Shown here: piece by piece, positions 31,225 to 39,032 of the stretch | How the letters are laid out: every line of letters starts with the position of its first letter | Position numbering within the stretch: the first letter of the stretch is position 1 | Origin: Actinoplanes cyaneus | Lineage (GTDB): Bacteria > Actinomycetota > Actinomycetes > Mycobacteriales > Micromonosporaceae | Assembly (NCBI RefSeq): GCF_016862095.1 | Contig: NZ_BOMH01000036.1 | Coordinates: 302,881-366,880 of the forward strand | Length of the DNA stretch: 64,000 nt | Direction: 5' to 3' | Position numbers and translations under genes: made by a program | The notes under the pieces: generated by a model | Databases searched by the model: none | What the model was told of the DNA's origin: nothing | The model's input: only the letters and a program-made list of their open reading frames with translations

Positions 31225-32376
31225 ATGGCCGCGCGGCGATCGATTGGCATCATCCTCAACGGCGTGACCGGCCGGATGGGCTACCGGCAGCACCTGGTCC
31301 GCTCCCTGCTCGCCATCCGTGAGCAGGGCGGCGTTGCCCTGCCCGGCGGCGGGCACATCTGGCCCGAGCCGATCCTGGTCGGCCGCGACCCGGACAAGCT
31401 CGCCGGCATCGCCGCGCAGCACGGCCTGACCGAGTGGACCACCGACCTGGACGCCGCGCTCGCCCGGCCGGACGCGGAGATCTACTTCGACGCGCAGGTC
31501 ACCCAGCGCCGGGAGAAGGCGATCCGGGCGGCGATCGCGGCCGGCAAGCACGTCTACACGGAGAAGCCGCTGGCCGAGAGCTCGGTCGCGGCGCAGGAAC
31601 TGGCCGATCTGGCCGAGGCGGCCGGCATCCGCAACGGCGTGGTGCAGGACAAGCTGTTCCTGCCGGGCCTGCGCAAACTCAAGCGCCTGATCGACGGCGG
31701 CTTCTTCGGCCGGATCCTGTCGGTGCGCGGCGAGTTCGGCTACTGGGTGTTCGAGGGCGACTGGCAGGCCGCGCAGCGCCCGAGCTGGAACTACCGGCTC
31801 GCCGACGGCGGCGGCATCGTGATGGACATGTTCCCGCACTGGAACTACGTGCTGGAGGAGCTGTTCGGCGCGGTCCGCGGGGTGCAGACCACGATCGCCA
31901 CGCACGTCCCGGCCCGGGTGGACGAGCGCGGTGAGGAGTATGCGGCCGACGCCGACGACGCGGCCTACGCGATCTTCGAGCTGGAGGGCGGCATCGTCGC
32001 TCAGATCAACTCGTCCTGGGCGGTCCGGGTGAACCGGGACGAGCTGGTCGAGTTCCAGGTCGACGGCACGCACGGCAGCGCCGTCGCCGGCTTGCGCGGC
32101 TGCAAGATCCAGCACCGGGCGACCACGCCGAAGCCGGTGTGGAACCCGGACCTGCCGCTGACCGGCAAGTCGTTCCGCGACCAGTGGACCGAGGTGCCGG
32201 ACAACGACGAGTTCGACAACGGTTTCAAGGTGCAGTGGGAGGCGTTCCTGCGGCACGTCGTCGCCGGCGAGGCGTTCCACTGGGACTTCGGCTCCGGCGC
32301 CCGCGGTGTCCGGCTCGCCGAGGCCGGCCTGCAGTCCGCCCGCGAGGGTCGCCGCATCGAGCTGGGGAACTCCTGA
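31225..32376 (+). CDS. Gfo/Idh/MocA-family oxidoreductase
   Basis: A 383-residue NAD(P)-dependent dehydrogenase. The N-terminal Rossmann motif is IGIILNGVTGRMGYRQHL, and the EKP motif that positions substrate in the family is KHVYTEKPLAESS. The C-terminal alpha/beta domain has GNPDDAAYAIFELEGG-like strands (here DADDAAYAIFELEGGIVAQI). Family members oxidise cyclic polyols such as inositol or the C3 of sugars. The ATG at 31225 follows CGGAGGT closely. It is the first gene of a three-gene operon; the next gene starts at the overlapping TGATG. The exact substrate is unknown. Confidence 0.88.
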   Translation: MAARRSIGIILNGVTGRMGYRQHLVRSLLAIREQGGVALPGGGHIWPEPILVGRDPDKLAGIAAQHGLTEWTTDLDAALARPDAEIYFDAQVTQRREKAIRAAIAAGKHVYTEKPLAESSVAAQELADLAEAAGIRNGVVQDKLFLPGLRKLKRLIDGGFFGRILSVRGEFGYWVFEGDWQAAQRPSWNYRLADGGGIVMDMFPHWNYVLEELFGAVRGVQTTIATHVPARVDERGEEYAADADDAAYAIFELEGGIVAQINSSWAVRVNRDELVEFQVDGTHGSAVAGLRGCKIQHRATTPKPVWNPDLPLTGKSFRDQWTEVPDNDEFDNGFKVQWEAFLRHVVAGEAFHWDFGSGARGVRLAEAGLQSAREGRRIELGNS

Positions 32377-33506
32377 TGGCCGTCGTGAACCTGCCGTCCG
32401 GTCCGCTCACCCTCTCCGGCCGGACAACCTGGGAAAAGCCTGCGAGCCAACCCAGGACCCGGATTGCGTACGCCGCGGCGCACGTCGTCGCGGATCCGAA
32501 GGCGCAGAACGCGCCGGGTGCACCGGCCGTGCTCGACTGGGAGGCCACGCTCGCGTTCCGGCGGCACCTGTGGTCGCACGGCCTGGGGGTGGCCGAGGCG
32601 ATGGACACCGCGCAGCGGGGGATGGGCCTGGACTACGCCGCGACCAGGGAGCTGATCCGGCGCAGCGCGACCGCGGCCGAGGGCCGGATCGTGGCGGGCG
32701 TCGCCACCGACCAGCTGCCGCCCGGGCCGGCGACTCTCGCCCAGGTCTCGTCCGCCTACCGTGACCAGCTCGAGGACGTGCTCTCCGCGGGCGCCGGGCC
32801 GGTCCTGATGTGCAGCCGGCACCTGGCCGCCACCGCGCGGGACGCCGACGACTACCTGGCGATCTACCGCCCGCTGCTCGACCTCTCGGACGAGCCGGTC
32901 GTGCTGCACTGGCTCGGCACCGCGTTCGACCCGGCGCTCGAGGGCTACTGGGGCTCGTCCGACGTGGACAAGGCCACCGAGACGGTCCTCGAGCTGATCA
33001 ACGCGAACCCCGCGAAGGTCGACGGCATCAAGATCTCGCTGCTCGACGCCGACCACGAGATCCGCCTCCGCCGGCGCCTTCCGGCCGGTGTCCGGCTCTA
33101 CACCGGTGACGACTTCAACTATCCGCAGCTCATCCGCGGTGACGAGCAGGGGTACTCGGATGCGCTGCTCGGCATCTTCGCGGCGATCGCGCCCGCCGCC
33201 GCGGCCGCGTTCGCCGCGCTGGACGAGGGCGACCTGGAATCGTACGACCGGATCCTCGCCCCGACGGTCCCGCTCTCCCGGCACATCTTCGAGAAGCCGA
33301 CGTTCTACTACAAGACCGGCATCGTCTTCCTCGCCTGGCTGGCCGGCCACCAGTCGCACTTCACCATGGTCGGCGGCCTGCAGTCGGGCCGCTCGGTGCC
33401 GCACTTCGCCACGTTGATCGAGCTGGCCGACGCGGCCGGCCTGCTGCCCGACCCCGACCTGGCCGCCCACCGGGCCAACCGATTCTTCGAGGTGATGGCC
33501 GGATGA
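32376..33506 (+). CDS. DUF993-family (dihydrodipicolinate-synthase-like TIM barrel) protein
   Basis: A 376-residue protein. Visible pieces are LDWEATLAFRRHLWSHGLGV, the central VDGIKISLLDADHE strand with a Lys in the position of the Schiff-base lysine of the DHDPS/aldolase superfamily, LYTGDDFNYPQLIRGDEQGY, and QSHFTMVGGLQSGRSVPHF. The family is common in actinobacterial polyol operons but has no firm biochemical assignment that I know of. An aldolase or lyase reaction on the oxidised sugar is plausible. The ATG overlaps the previous stop (TGATG), and the stop overlaps the next start. Confidence 0.75.
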   Translation: MAVVNLPSGPLTLSGRTTWEKPASQPRTRIAYAAAHVVADPKAQNAPGAPAVLDWEATLAFRRHLWSHGLGVAEAMDTAQRGMGLDYAATRELIRRSATAAEGRIVAGVATDQLPPGPATLAQVSSAYRDQLEDVLSAGAGPVLMCSRHLAATARDADDYLAIYRPLLDLSDEPVVLHWLGTAFDPALEGYWGSSDVDKATETVLELINANPAKVDGIKISLLDADHEIRLRRRLPAGVRLYTGDDFNYPQLIRGDEQGYSDALLGIFAAIAPAAAAAFAALDEGDLESYDRILAPTVPLSRHIFEKPTFYYKTGIVFLAWLAGHQSHFTMVGGLQSGRSVPHFATLIELADAAGLLPDPDLAAHRANRFFEVMAG

Positions 33507-34297
33507 GCCGGTTCTCGTTCAACCAGATCACGGCCAAGTTGTGGGATCTGCCGGACCTGGTCGCCGGTTGCGTCGAGGCCGGCGTCGACAAGGTGGCGCT
33601 CTGGCGCGAGCCGGTCGCCGAGCACGGCCTGGAGCGCTCCGCCCGGCTGGTCCGGGATGCCGGCCTCTCCGTGACGACGCTGTGCCGCAGTGGATTCTTC
33701 CAACTTCCCGGTTGGTACGACGACAACCGCCGGGCCATCGACGAAGCCGTTGCCCTGGACACGTCCGTCCTGGTGCTGGTCTCCGGTGGCCTGCCCGAGG
33801 GGTCGAAGGACATCGCGGGCGCCCGGCTGCACGTGGCCGACGCGATCGGGCAGCTGGCGCCGTACGCGGCCGGCGCGGGGGTGACGCTGGCGATCGAGCC
33901 GCTGCACCCGATGTACGCCGCGGACCGTTGCGTGATCAACACCTGGGACCAGGCCATGGCGATCGCCGCGCAGCACCCGGCCGGGCAGGTCGGGGTCACC
34001 GTCGACACGTACCACCTGTGGTGGGACGACACGGTGCTGGAGAAGATCGCCAGGGCTGGCGAACGGATCGCGATCTACCAGCTCGCGGACTGGATCACGC
34101 CGCTGCCGGAGGGTGTGCTGACCGGCCGTGGGCTGCCCGGGGACGGCTGCGTCGACATGCGCGCCTTCCACGAGGCGGTGGAGAAGGCCGGGTACACCGG
34201 GCCGATCGAGGTCGAGGTGATGAACGCCGGGCTGTGGGAGCGACCCGGGCGCGAGGTGCTGGACGCGACGCTCACGGCGTACCGAAGCGTGTTCTAG
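33503..34297 (+). CDS. Sugar phosphate isomerase/epimerase (xylose-isomerase-like TIM barrel)
   Basis: A 264-residue enzyme of the AP-endonuclease 2/IolE/hydroxypyruvate isomerase superfamily. It begins MSRFSFNQITAKLWDL. The metal-binding acids fit the fold: a Glu in LAIEPLHPMYAADR, an Asp and His in GVTVDTYHLWWDD, and a Glu in GPIEVEVMN. The third gene of the operon, it overlaps the DUF993 stop by 4 bp (ATGA). Together the trio suggests oxidation, isomerisation and cleavage of a cyclic polyol or ketose. No transporter is in the cluster, so the substrate may arrive by a remote system. Confidence 0.82.
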   Translation: MSRFSFNQITAKLWDLPDLVAGCVEAGVDKVALWREPVAEHGLERSARLVRDAGLSVTTLCRSGFFQLPGWYDDNRRAIDEAVALDTSVLVLVSGGLPEGSKDIAGARLHVADAIGQLAPYAAGAGVTLAIEPLHPMYAADRCVINTWDQAMAIAAQHPAGQVGVTVDTYHLWWDDTVLEKIARAGERIAIYQLADWITPLPEGVLTGRGLPGDGCVDMRAFHEAVEKAGYTGPIEVEVMNAGLWERPGREVLDATLTAYRSVF

Positions 34298-34312
34298 AGG
34301 GTTTCGGATCTT

Positions 34313-34639
34313 CTACTTCGGCGGCAGGGAACTCGCGAAGTCGAGGCCGGCCCGCACCCAGCGGGCCAGGCCCTCGTCGTCGAGGCGATCGCCGTCGACG
34401 ACGACCCAGTTCTTCATCGGGCGGCCGGTGAAGTCGAAGACGCGCGTGCCCGGCTCGGCCAGCGCGGACTCGGCGGCCTGCTGACCGAGCCGCACGATGA
34501 GGTCGTCGCCCATCACGCCGACGGCCATGTTGCCCTCGACCATGAACGTGATCCCGCCGAACATCCGCTTGTCGGTCACGCCGTCCACGTCCGCGAGGGT
34601 GTCCCGGATCCGTTCCGCGAGAGACTCGTCGAAGGCCAT
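34313..34639 (-). CDS. TfoX/Sxy N-terminal-domain protein
   Basis: A 108-residue protein matching the N-terminal TfoX domain: MAFDESLAERIRDTL, KRMFGGITFMVEGNMAVGVM and DLIVRLGQQAAESAL, ending ARWVRAGLDFASSLP. Unlike competence TfoX it lacks the C-terminal domain, as is common in actinobacteria, where the role is unknown. The start at 34639 places the conserved MFGG at the usual position. It converges on the sugar-isomerase gene with a 15-bp gap. Confidence 0.82.
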   Translation of the reverse strand: MAFDESLAERIRDTLADVDGVTDKRMFGGITFMVEGNMAVGVMGDDLIVRLGQQAAESALAEPGTRVFDFTGRPMKNWVVVDGDRLDDEGLARWVRAGLDFASSLPPK

Positions 34640-34750
34640 GCCCCAAGGTAGGCCATGCCTCCCCGGCCAGGGCCGTCGCCGCGCGCGATTCGCGGGGCAG
34701 CGCCCGGCCCGGCGATACACTGTGACTCACGCCACTCTGGCTGGAGAACC

Positions 34751-34783
34751 GTGAGCGAGTTGCCGTCGTCTTGCCTGACGTGA
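34751..34783 (+). CDS. Candidate 10-codon leader peptide upstream of the sigma factor gene
   Basis: GGAGA at 34743-34747 precedes a GTG at 34751 that reads VSELPSSCLT and stops at a TGA (34781-34783). That TGA overlaps the GTG (34780) proposed as the sigma factor start in a GTGA arrangement. The leader has the only good Shine-Dalgarno sequence in the region, so sigma translation may depend on it. This is based on sequence layout only. Confidence 0.35.
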   Translation: MSELPSSCLT

Positions 34784-35334
34784 GACGAAGTCTGGACGCG
34801 GCCGACGAGGCGGAACTCGTTCGCCGCACCGCAACCGGCGATCGACATGCCTTCGACGAGCTCTATCGGCGCACGTCGCCGTGGCTCGCCGTCCGGCTGC
34901 GCCGGCGCTGCGCCGACGAGGACGTGGTCGCCGACGTGATGCAGGAGACCTACCTCGCCGTCTGGCGGGCCGCTGGTGACTTCGCCGGCTCGGCCACCTC
35001 CGGCAGCGCCCTCGGGTGGCTCTGGACCATCGCGGCGAACCGGCTGGTCGACGCGTTCCGCCGGCGTGCCCGGCGCCGCGACCTGCCGGCCGCGCTTGCG
35101 GTGGCCCCGGCTCCCGCCCCGGCCGCCGAGGACGAGGTGATGGCCGGCCGGGTCGGTCAGGAGATGGAGCAGGCCCTGCTGACGCTGCCCGCGGACGTGC
35201 GGCAGGTGCTGCGGGCCATGGTTCTCGACGGGCTCTCCGTGCGGGAGACGTCGCTGCTGCTCGGCGTGCCCGAGGGCACCGTCAAATCCCGGGCGCGGCG
35301 GGCCCGGATCGCACTGCGGGAGGCGCTGTCATGA
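34780..35334 (+). CDS. ECF-type RNA polymerase sigma factor
   Basis: A 184-residue sigma-70-family regulator. Region 2 lies in AELVRRTATGDRHAFDELYR and the DEDVVADVMQETYLAVWRAA stretch (the typical DxVQETFL-like core), followed by GWLWTIAANRLVDAFRRRAR. Region 4 is LSVRETSLLLGVPEGTVKSR, a clear helix-turn-helix. The chosen start is the GTG overlapping the leader peptide stop; TTG at 34771 is the alternative. The next gene overlaps its stop by 4 bp (ATGA), so sigma and the zinc-finger membrane protein are coupled, as in sigma/anti-sigma pairs. Its target promoter is unknown. Confidence 0.87.
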   Translation: MRRSLDAADEAELVRRTATGDRHAFDELYRRTSPWLAVRLRRRCADEDVVADVMQETYLAVWRAAGDFAGSATSGSALGWLWTIAANRLVDAFRRRARRRDLPAALAVAPAPAPAAEDEVMAGRVGQEMEQALLTLPADVRQVLRAMVLDGLSVRETSLLLGVPEGTVKSRARRARIALREALS

Positions 35335-36125
35335 CCGATCACCCCAGTCCCTCGGTGATCTCGCGCTACGCCGGCGGCGATCTCGATCTGGACGAGGCCA
35401 CGCTGTGGTCCGTCGAGGTGCACCTGGAGGGGTGCGCCGACTGCCGGGCCCGGCTGGCCGGCAGCACGCCCGAGGATGTCCTGACCCTGCTCGATCGGGT
35501 GAGCAACGGGGTGGATCAGGGCATCACGGCCGGTCCGGCGCCCGTCCCGGCTCGGCGGCGCTGGTCCGCGACGCGGCACCGCTGGCTGGTCTGGCAGCTG
35601 GTTCCGTGGCTGACCATGACGGCGGCGGTCCTCGCCTGCGCGGTGCTGCTCCAGGTGCTGGAGCCGAGCCTGCCGTCCCTGGTGCTGCTGCTGGCTCCGG
35701 TCGCTCCGCTGCCCGCGGTGGCGGTCGCGTGGAGCCGCGGCAGCGACCCGGCGTGGGAGTTGATCGCCACCACTCCGTCGGCCGGCCTGCCACTGCTGCT
35801 GCGGCGGACCGCCACCGTGCTCGCGGTGATCATCCCGATGCTCGGGCTGGCCACCGACCGGACCGGAGTCTCACTGGCCCTGGCACTGCTGCCGTGCCTG
35901 GCCTTCACCACCACCGCGATCGCCCTGGGCGCCTTCGTCGGGGTGCGGCTCGCCGCCCTCGGTCTGGCGGCCGCGTGGGGTTCCGTGGTGGCCGTGCCGG
36001 CGGTCTTCACCGCCCACCTCCCGGTCGTGCTCGCGCCGGGCAGTCTCGGCGTCTGGGCGTTGATCGTGGTTGCCACCGCAGCCGTCGCGATGACCCGCGC
36101 CGACCGCTTTCTCAGGAGGAGATGA
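35331..36125 (+). CDS. Zinc-finger (HC2) membrane protein, probable anti-sigma factor
   Basis: A 264-residue protein. The N-terminal HC2-like zinc finger has VHLEGCADCRARL (H-x3-C-x2-C), with an additional SVISRYAGGDLD at the start. The rest contains about six hydrophobic helices (for example LVPWLTMTAAVLACAVLL, LVLLLAPVAPLPAVAVAW, VWALIVVATAAVAM). A single-pass helix would be usual for an anti-sigma; the multi-pass C-terminus is unusual and may interact with the ABC transporter encoded next. The ATG overlaps the sigma stop. Anti-sigma function is inferred from the finger and the operon position. Confidence 0.72.
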   Translation: MTDHPSPSVISRYAGGDLDLDEATLWSVEVHLEGCADCRARLAGSTPEDVLTLLDRVSNGVDQGITAGPAPVPARRRWSATRHRWLVWQLVPWLTMTAAVLACAVLLQVLEPSLPSLVLLLAPVAPLPAVAVAWSRGSDPAWELIATTPSAGLPLLLRRTATVLAVIIPMLGLATDRTGVSLALALLPCLAFTTTAIALGAFVGVRLAALGLAAAWGSVVAVPAVFTAHLPVVLAPGSLGVWALIVVATAAVAMTRADRFLRRR

Positions 36126-36128
36126 CCC

Positions 36129-36929
36129 ATGCGAACGGTGAGCGCGGCCGAGACCGCCCCGACCACGCATCCCTGGACGGTGCACGCCGAAGGGCTGCGG
36201 GTTCGCGCCGGTCGGCACCTGGCCGTCGACGGGCTCGACCTGGCCCTGGGCACCGGCGTGCACGGCCTGCTCGGTCCGAACGGCGCCGGCAAGACCACGC
36301 TGATGCGCGCCCTGGCCACCGTGCTGGAGCCGGCCGGCGGCAAGCTGACCCTGCTCGGCGAGTCCGTCGACGGGCGTGCCGACCTGCGGCGGGTGCGTCG
36401 CGGCCTGGGTTACCTGCCGCAGCAGTTCGGTTTCTACCCGCGATTCACGGTGCGCGAGTTCGTGGAGTACATGGCCTGGCTCAAGGAGATGCCGAAATCC
36501 CTGGTGCCCGGTGCGGTGCAGCGGGCGATCGAACGGGTCGGGCTCGCCGACCGGGCCGGCTCGCGGATGAAGACGCTCTCCGGCGGCATGCTGCGCCGGG
36601 CCGGCATCGCCCAGGCGATCGTCAACGACCCCGCGATCCTGCTGCTGGACGAGCCGACCGTCGGCCTCGACCCGGAGCAGCGCCTCGACTTCCGTGAGCT
36701 GCTGCGCGACCTGGGGACGGACTGCTGCGTCCTGGTCTCCACGCACCTGGTGGAGGACGTGGTCGCCGCGTGCAGCGACGTGGTGATGATGCACGAGGGC
36801 CGGATCCTCTACCAGGGCACACCGGATGATCTGATCGCGCAGGGCAGTGCCGGTGACGCCGGGGACAGCCCGGCCGAGCGGGGCTATTCGGCGCTGCTGC
36901 GCCGGCACCGGGCGGAGGCGGGCCGGTGA
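36129..36929 (+). CDS. ABC transporter ATP-binding protein
   Basis: A 266-residue ATPase. Motifs in order are Walker A LLGPNGAGKTT, Q-loop LPQQFGFYPRFTVREFV, signature TLSGGMLRRAGIAQ, Walker B LLLDEPTVGLDPEQRLDF and H-loop CVLVSTHLVEDV. It starts 3 bp after the anti-sigma gene and overlaps the next gene by 4 bp. It powers the two membrane proteins that follow. The domain order is that of ABC-2-type exporters; the substrate is unknown. Control by the adjacent sigma/anti-sigma pair is likely. Confidence 0.9.
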   Translation: MRTVSAAETAPTTHPWTVHAEGLRVRAGRHLAVDGLDLALGTGVHGLLGPNGAGKTTLMRALATVLEPAGGKLTLLGESVDGRADLRRVRRGLGYLPQQFGFYPRFTVREFVEYMAWLKEMPKSLVPGAVQRAIERVGLADRAGSRMKTLSGGMLRRAGIAQAIVNDPAILLLDEPTVGLDPEQRLDFRELLRDLGTDCCVLVSTHLVEDVVAACSDVVMMHEGRILYQGTPDDLIAQGSAGDAGDSPAERGYSALLRRHRAEAGR

Positions 36930-38224
36930 GCCGCGCCCTGAGCATCGAGATCCGCCGTTCGGCCGCGCTCGGCTCGGCCCTGATCCTGCTGGCCGTCGGC
37001 GTCGCCCTGCTCTACCTGGTCGACGAGACGGGATGGTCGACCAGCTGGATGCAACTGGTCATGGCCCAGCGGCTCTACCTCGCGCTGCTCTGGCCGCTCG
37101 CGCTGGCCGCCGGCGCCTGGCAGGGCCGCCGCGAGCGGCAGTCGAACGTGACCGAGCTGTTCGCCAGCACCCCGCGGCCGCGCGTCCAGCGCGTGGTGCC
37201 GACGCTCGGCGCGATGGCCGTGACGATCATCGCGGCCTACCTGCTGATGGGTGTCGTCGGCGCAGTGTCGATCATCAGCACCGCGGAGTACCTGCCGATG
37301 GCGGTCGTGGCCGTCGTCGCGGTCGGCGCGCTGGCGCTGCTCGCCGGGGTCTGGCTCGGCCTGGCCGTCGGCCGCCTGCTGCCCTGGCTCGCCACCGCGC
37401 CCACCCTGGGCGTGGCCGGCCTCGGCCTGCTGCTGACGATTCCCGCCATCACCCGTCCCCGGGGCTGGCTGGCGCTGGTCTTCTCGCCGATCTACGAGAT
37501 GAACCTGCCGGACGCCTACACGACCGTCCCGGGGCGGATCAGCGCCGCGCAGGCGATCTGGCTGGCCGGGCTCGCGGTCGCCGGGGTGCTGCTGTTCGCG
37601 TCCAGTGGCCGGCGGTCGCGGTTCGCGGCGCTGGTGCCGGTGGCGCTCGGCGCCGCGCTGGCGATCACCGTCATGCCCCACCAGAACAGGCTCGTCGTCG
37701 ACTCCGTCGACCCGGTCGCGAAGGAGCTGGTCTGCGCGCAGGACGAGGCGCGAGTCTGCGTCAGCCGGGTGCACGAGGGACTGCTGCCGGAGATCGTCCC
37801 GCGGGCCCGGGAAGCGCTGACGATCCTGGCGAAACTGCCGGGCACGCCGACTCAGGTGCACGAGGACAACACCACCTATCTGCCGTACGTCCCGGCCCCG
37901 CGAGCCGCCGACGTCGCACTGGTCCCGATCAGGGCCGGCAAGACGAGCGACCTGACAGCAAAGATCGTGATCTCGGTGTTCGCCAGCCCTTACGACTGCG
38001 ACAAGGGCCCCGCGTGGCCCGACGCGCTCGCCGCGGCGTATTGGATGATCGGGCGGCAGCCGGTCGCTGACGCGCCGGACGACGCGCCGGACGTCATCCC
38101 CGATGTCGCGCCGGACGTCATCGCCGACGCCGTAATCCGCTGGCAGGAGCTGCGTGAACTCCCCGCCGACCAGGCGACCGCCAAGGTCAGTGCGGTTCGT
38201 GACGCGGCCCTGAGGTGCAAGTGA
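36926..38224 (+). CDS. ABC-2-like permease with extracytoplasmic C-terminal domain
   Basis: A 432-residue membrane protein. Six or so hydrophobic helices occupy residues about 10-245 (SALILLAVGVALLYLVDETG, YLALLWPLALAAGAWQ, VTIIAAYLLMGVVGAVSIIS, VVAVVAVGALALLAGVWLGL). The last 190 residues are a soluble domain with ELVCAQDEARVCVS and CDKG cysteines and an Asp/Pro repeat (DDAPDVIPDVAPDVI), likely outside the membrane. It overlaps the ATPase by 4 bp and the next gene at ATGA. The soluble domain is not one I recognise. Confidence 0.78.
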   Translation: MSRALSIEIRRSAALGSALILLAVGVALLYLVDETGWSTSWMQLVMAQRLYLALLWPLALAAGAWQGRRERQSNVTELFASTPRPRVQRVVPTLGAMAVTIIAAYLLMGVVGAVSIISTAEYLPMAVVAVVAVGALALLAGVWLGLAVGRLLPWLATAPTLGVAGLGLLLTIPAITRPRGWLALVFSPIYEMNLPDAYTTVPGRISAAQAIWLAGLAVAGVLLFASSGRRSRFAALVPVALGAALAITVMPHQNRLVVDSVDPVAKELVCAQDEARVCVSRVHEGLLPEIVPRAREALTILAKLPGTPTQVHEDNTTYLPYVPAPRAADVALVPIRAGKTSDLTAKIVISVFASPYDCDKGPAWPDALAAAYWMIGRQPVADAPDDAPDVIPDVAPDVIADAVIRWQELRELPADQATAKVSAVRDAALRCK

Positions 38225-38826
38225 TGCGGTGGCTCGTGCTGTACCTGCGCTCGCGGCGCGCGCCGCTGGCCGTGGCCATGGCGGTGGGCTGCGCCGTCCT
38301 GATGTGGTCCATGTGGGTGGCCGCCTCCGACAGCCGCGAGGTGGGCCCGGCCATGGTCGTCCTGACGGTCCTCCTGATGGTGACGGCCCTGACGCCGACC
38401 CTGGTCAGCCCGGACGCAGCCCTCGACCGCACCGCCGCGCTGCCCTGGCCGCCACGTCGGGCCGCGCACGTGCTCGCAGCCATGACCATCGTGGTGGGGT
38501 TGCTCGCGATCACCCTGGTCACCCCGGCCCGCTTCAGCCCGGCGCTGCTGGTGGTGCGGGACGCGGCGGGGCTGCTCGGGCTGACCGCGCTGTGCGCCAC
38601 GGTGATCAGCCCCGCCCGATCGTGGTTCGTGCCGCTCGGCTGGACCCTGGCGGCGACGCTGTACTCGCAGTCGGAGACCCGGCTCGGGCAGGTCCTCACC
38701 TGGCAGGGGCAGGACCCGCGATGCGGCCCGGCGGCGGTGACGGCGCTGGTGCTGGCGGTCGGCGGGCTCGCGGCGTACACGCTGGCCGGCCCGCCCCGCC
38801 GAGCGGTCGCCGAGGCCGCGGTTTAG
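38224..38826 (+). CDS. Small ABC transporter membrane subunit
   Basis: A 200-residue integral membrane protein with about six hydrophobic helices (LAVAMAVGCAVLMWSMW, VGPAMVVLTVLLMVTALTP, MTIVVGLLAITLVTPARF, AAVTALVLAVGGLAAYTLAG). Its ATG overlaps the upstream stop (TGATG), so it belongs to the sigma-ABC operon as the last gene, followed by a nested hairpin. It resembles small partner permeases of ABC-2 exporters, but similarity is only in topology. Confidence 0.7.
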   Translation: MRWLVLYLRSRRAPLAVAMAVGCAVLMWSMWVAASDSREVGPAMVVLTVLLMVTALTPTLVSPDAALDRTAALPWPPRRAAHVLAAMTIVVGLLAITLVTPARFSPALLVVRDAAGLLGLTALCATVISPARSWFVPLGWTLAATLYSQSETRLGQVLTWQGQDPRCGPAAVTALVLAVGGLAAYTLAGPPRRAVAEAAV

Positions 38827-38831
38827 GCCAT

Positions 38832-38941
38832 GTCCCGCTGATCGTCCGAACGACGAAACGCGGCCCAGCTTGCCGGCCGGCTCCCAGGGGTTCCTCCGGT
38901 CCCCGTCACACGCCTGGGAGCCGGCCGGCGCGCAGCGGGAC
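38832..38941 (+). terminator. Nested hairpin after the ABC operon
   Basis: An inner stem pairs GCCGGCCGGCTCCCAGG (38872-38888) with its exact complement at 38913-38929 around a 24-nt loop. An outer 9-bp arm GTCCCGCTG (38832-38840) pairs with CAGCGGGAC (38933-38941). It lies just after the last stop of the operon, with no T-run. Confidence 0.6.
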
Positions 38942-39032
38942 TCCGGGTCGAGGTGAGCGGCCATGGCCGTACCCGGGAACGGGTTGCCCTCGACACTCAG
39001 CGGAGCCGCCGCTTCTGCGATAAGAATCAACA

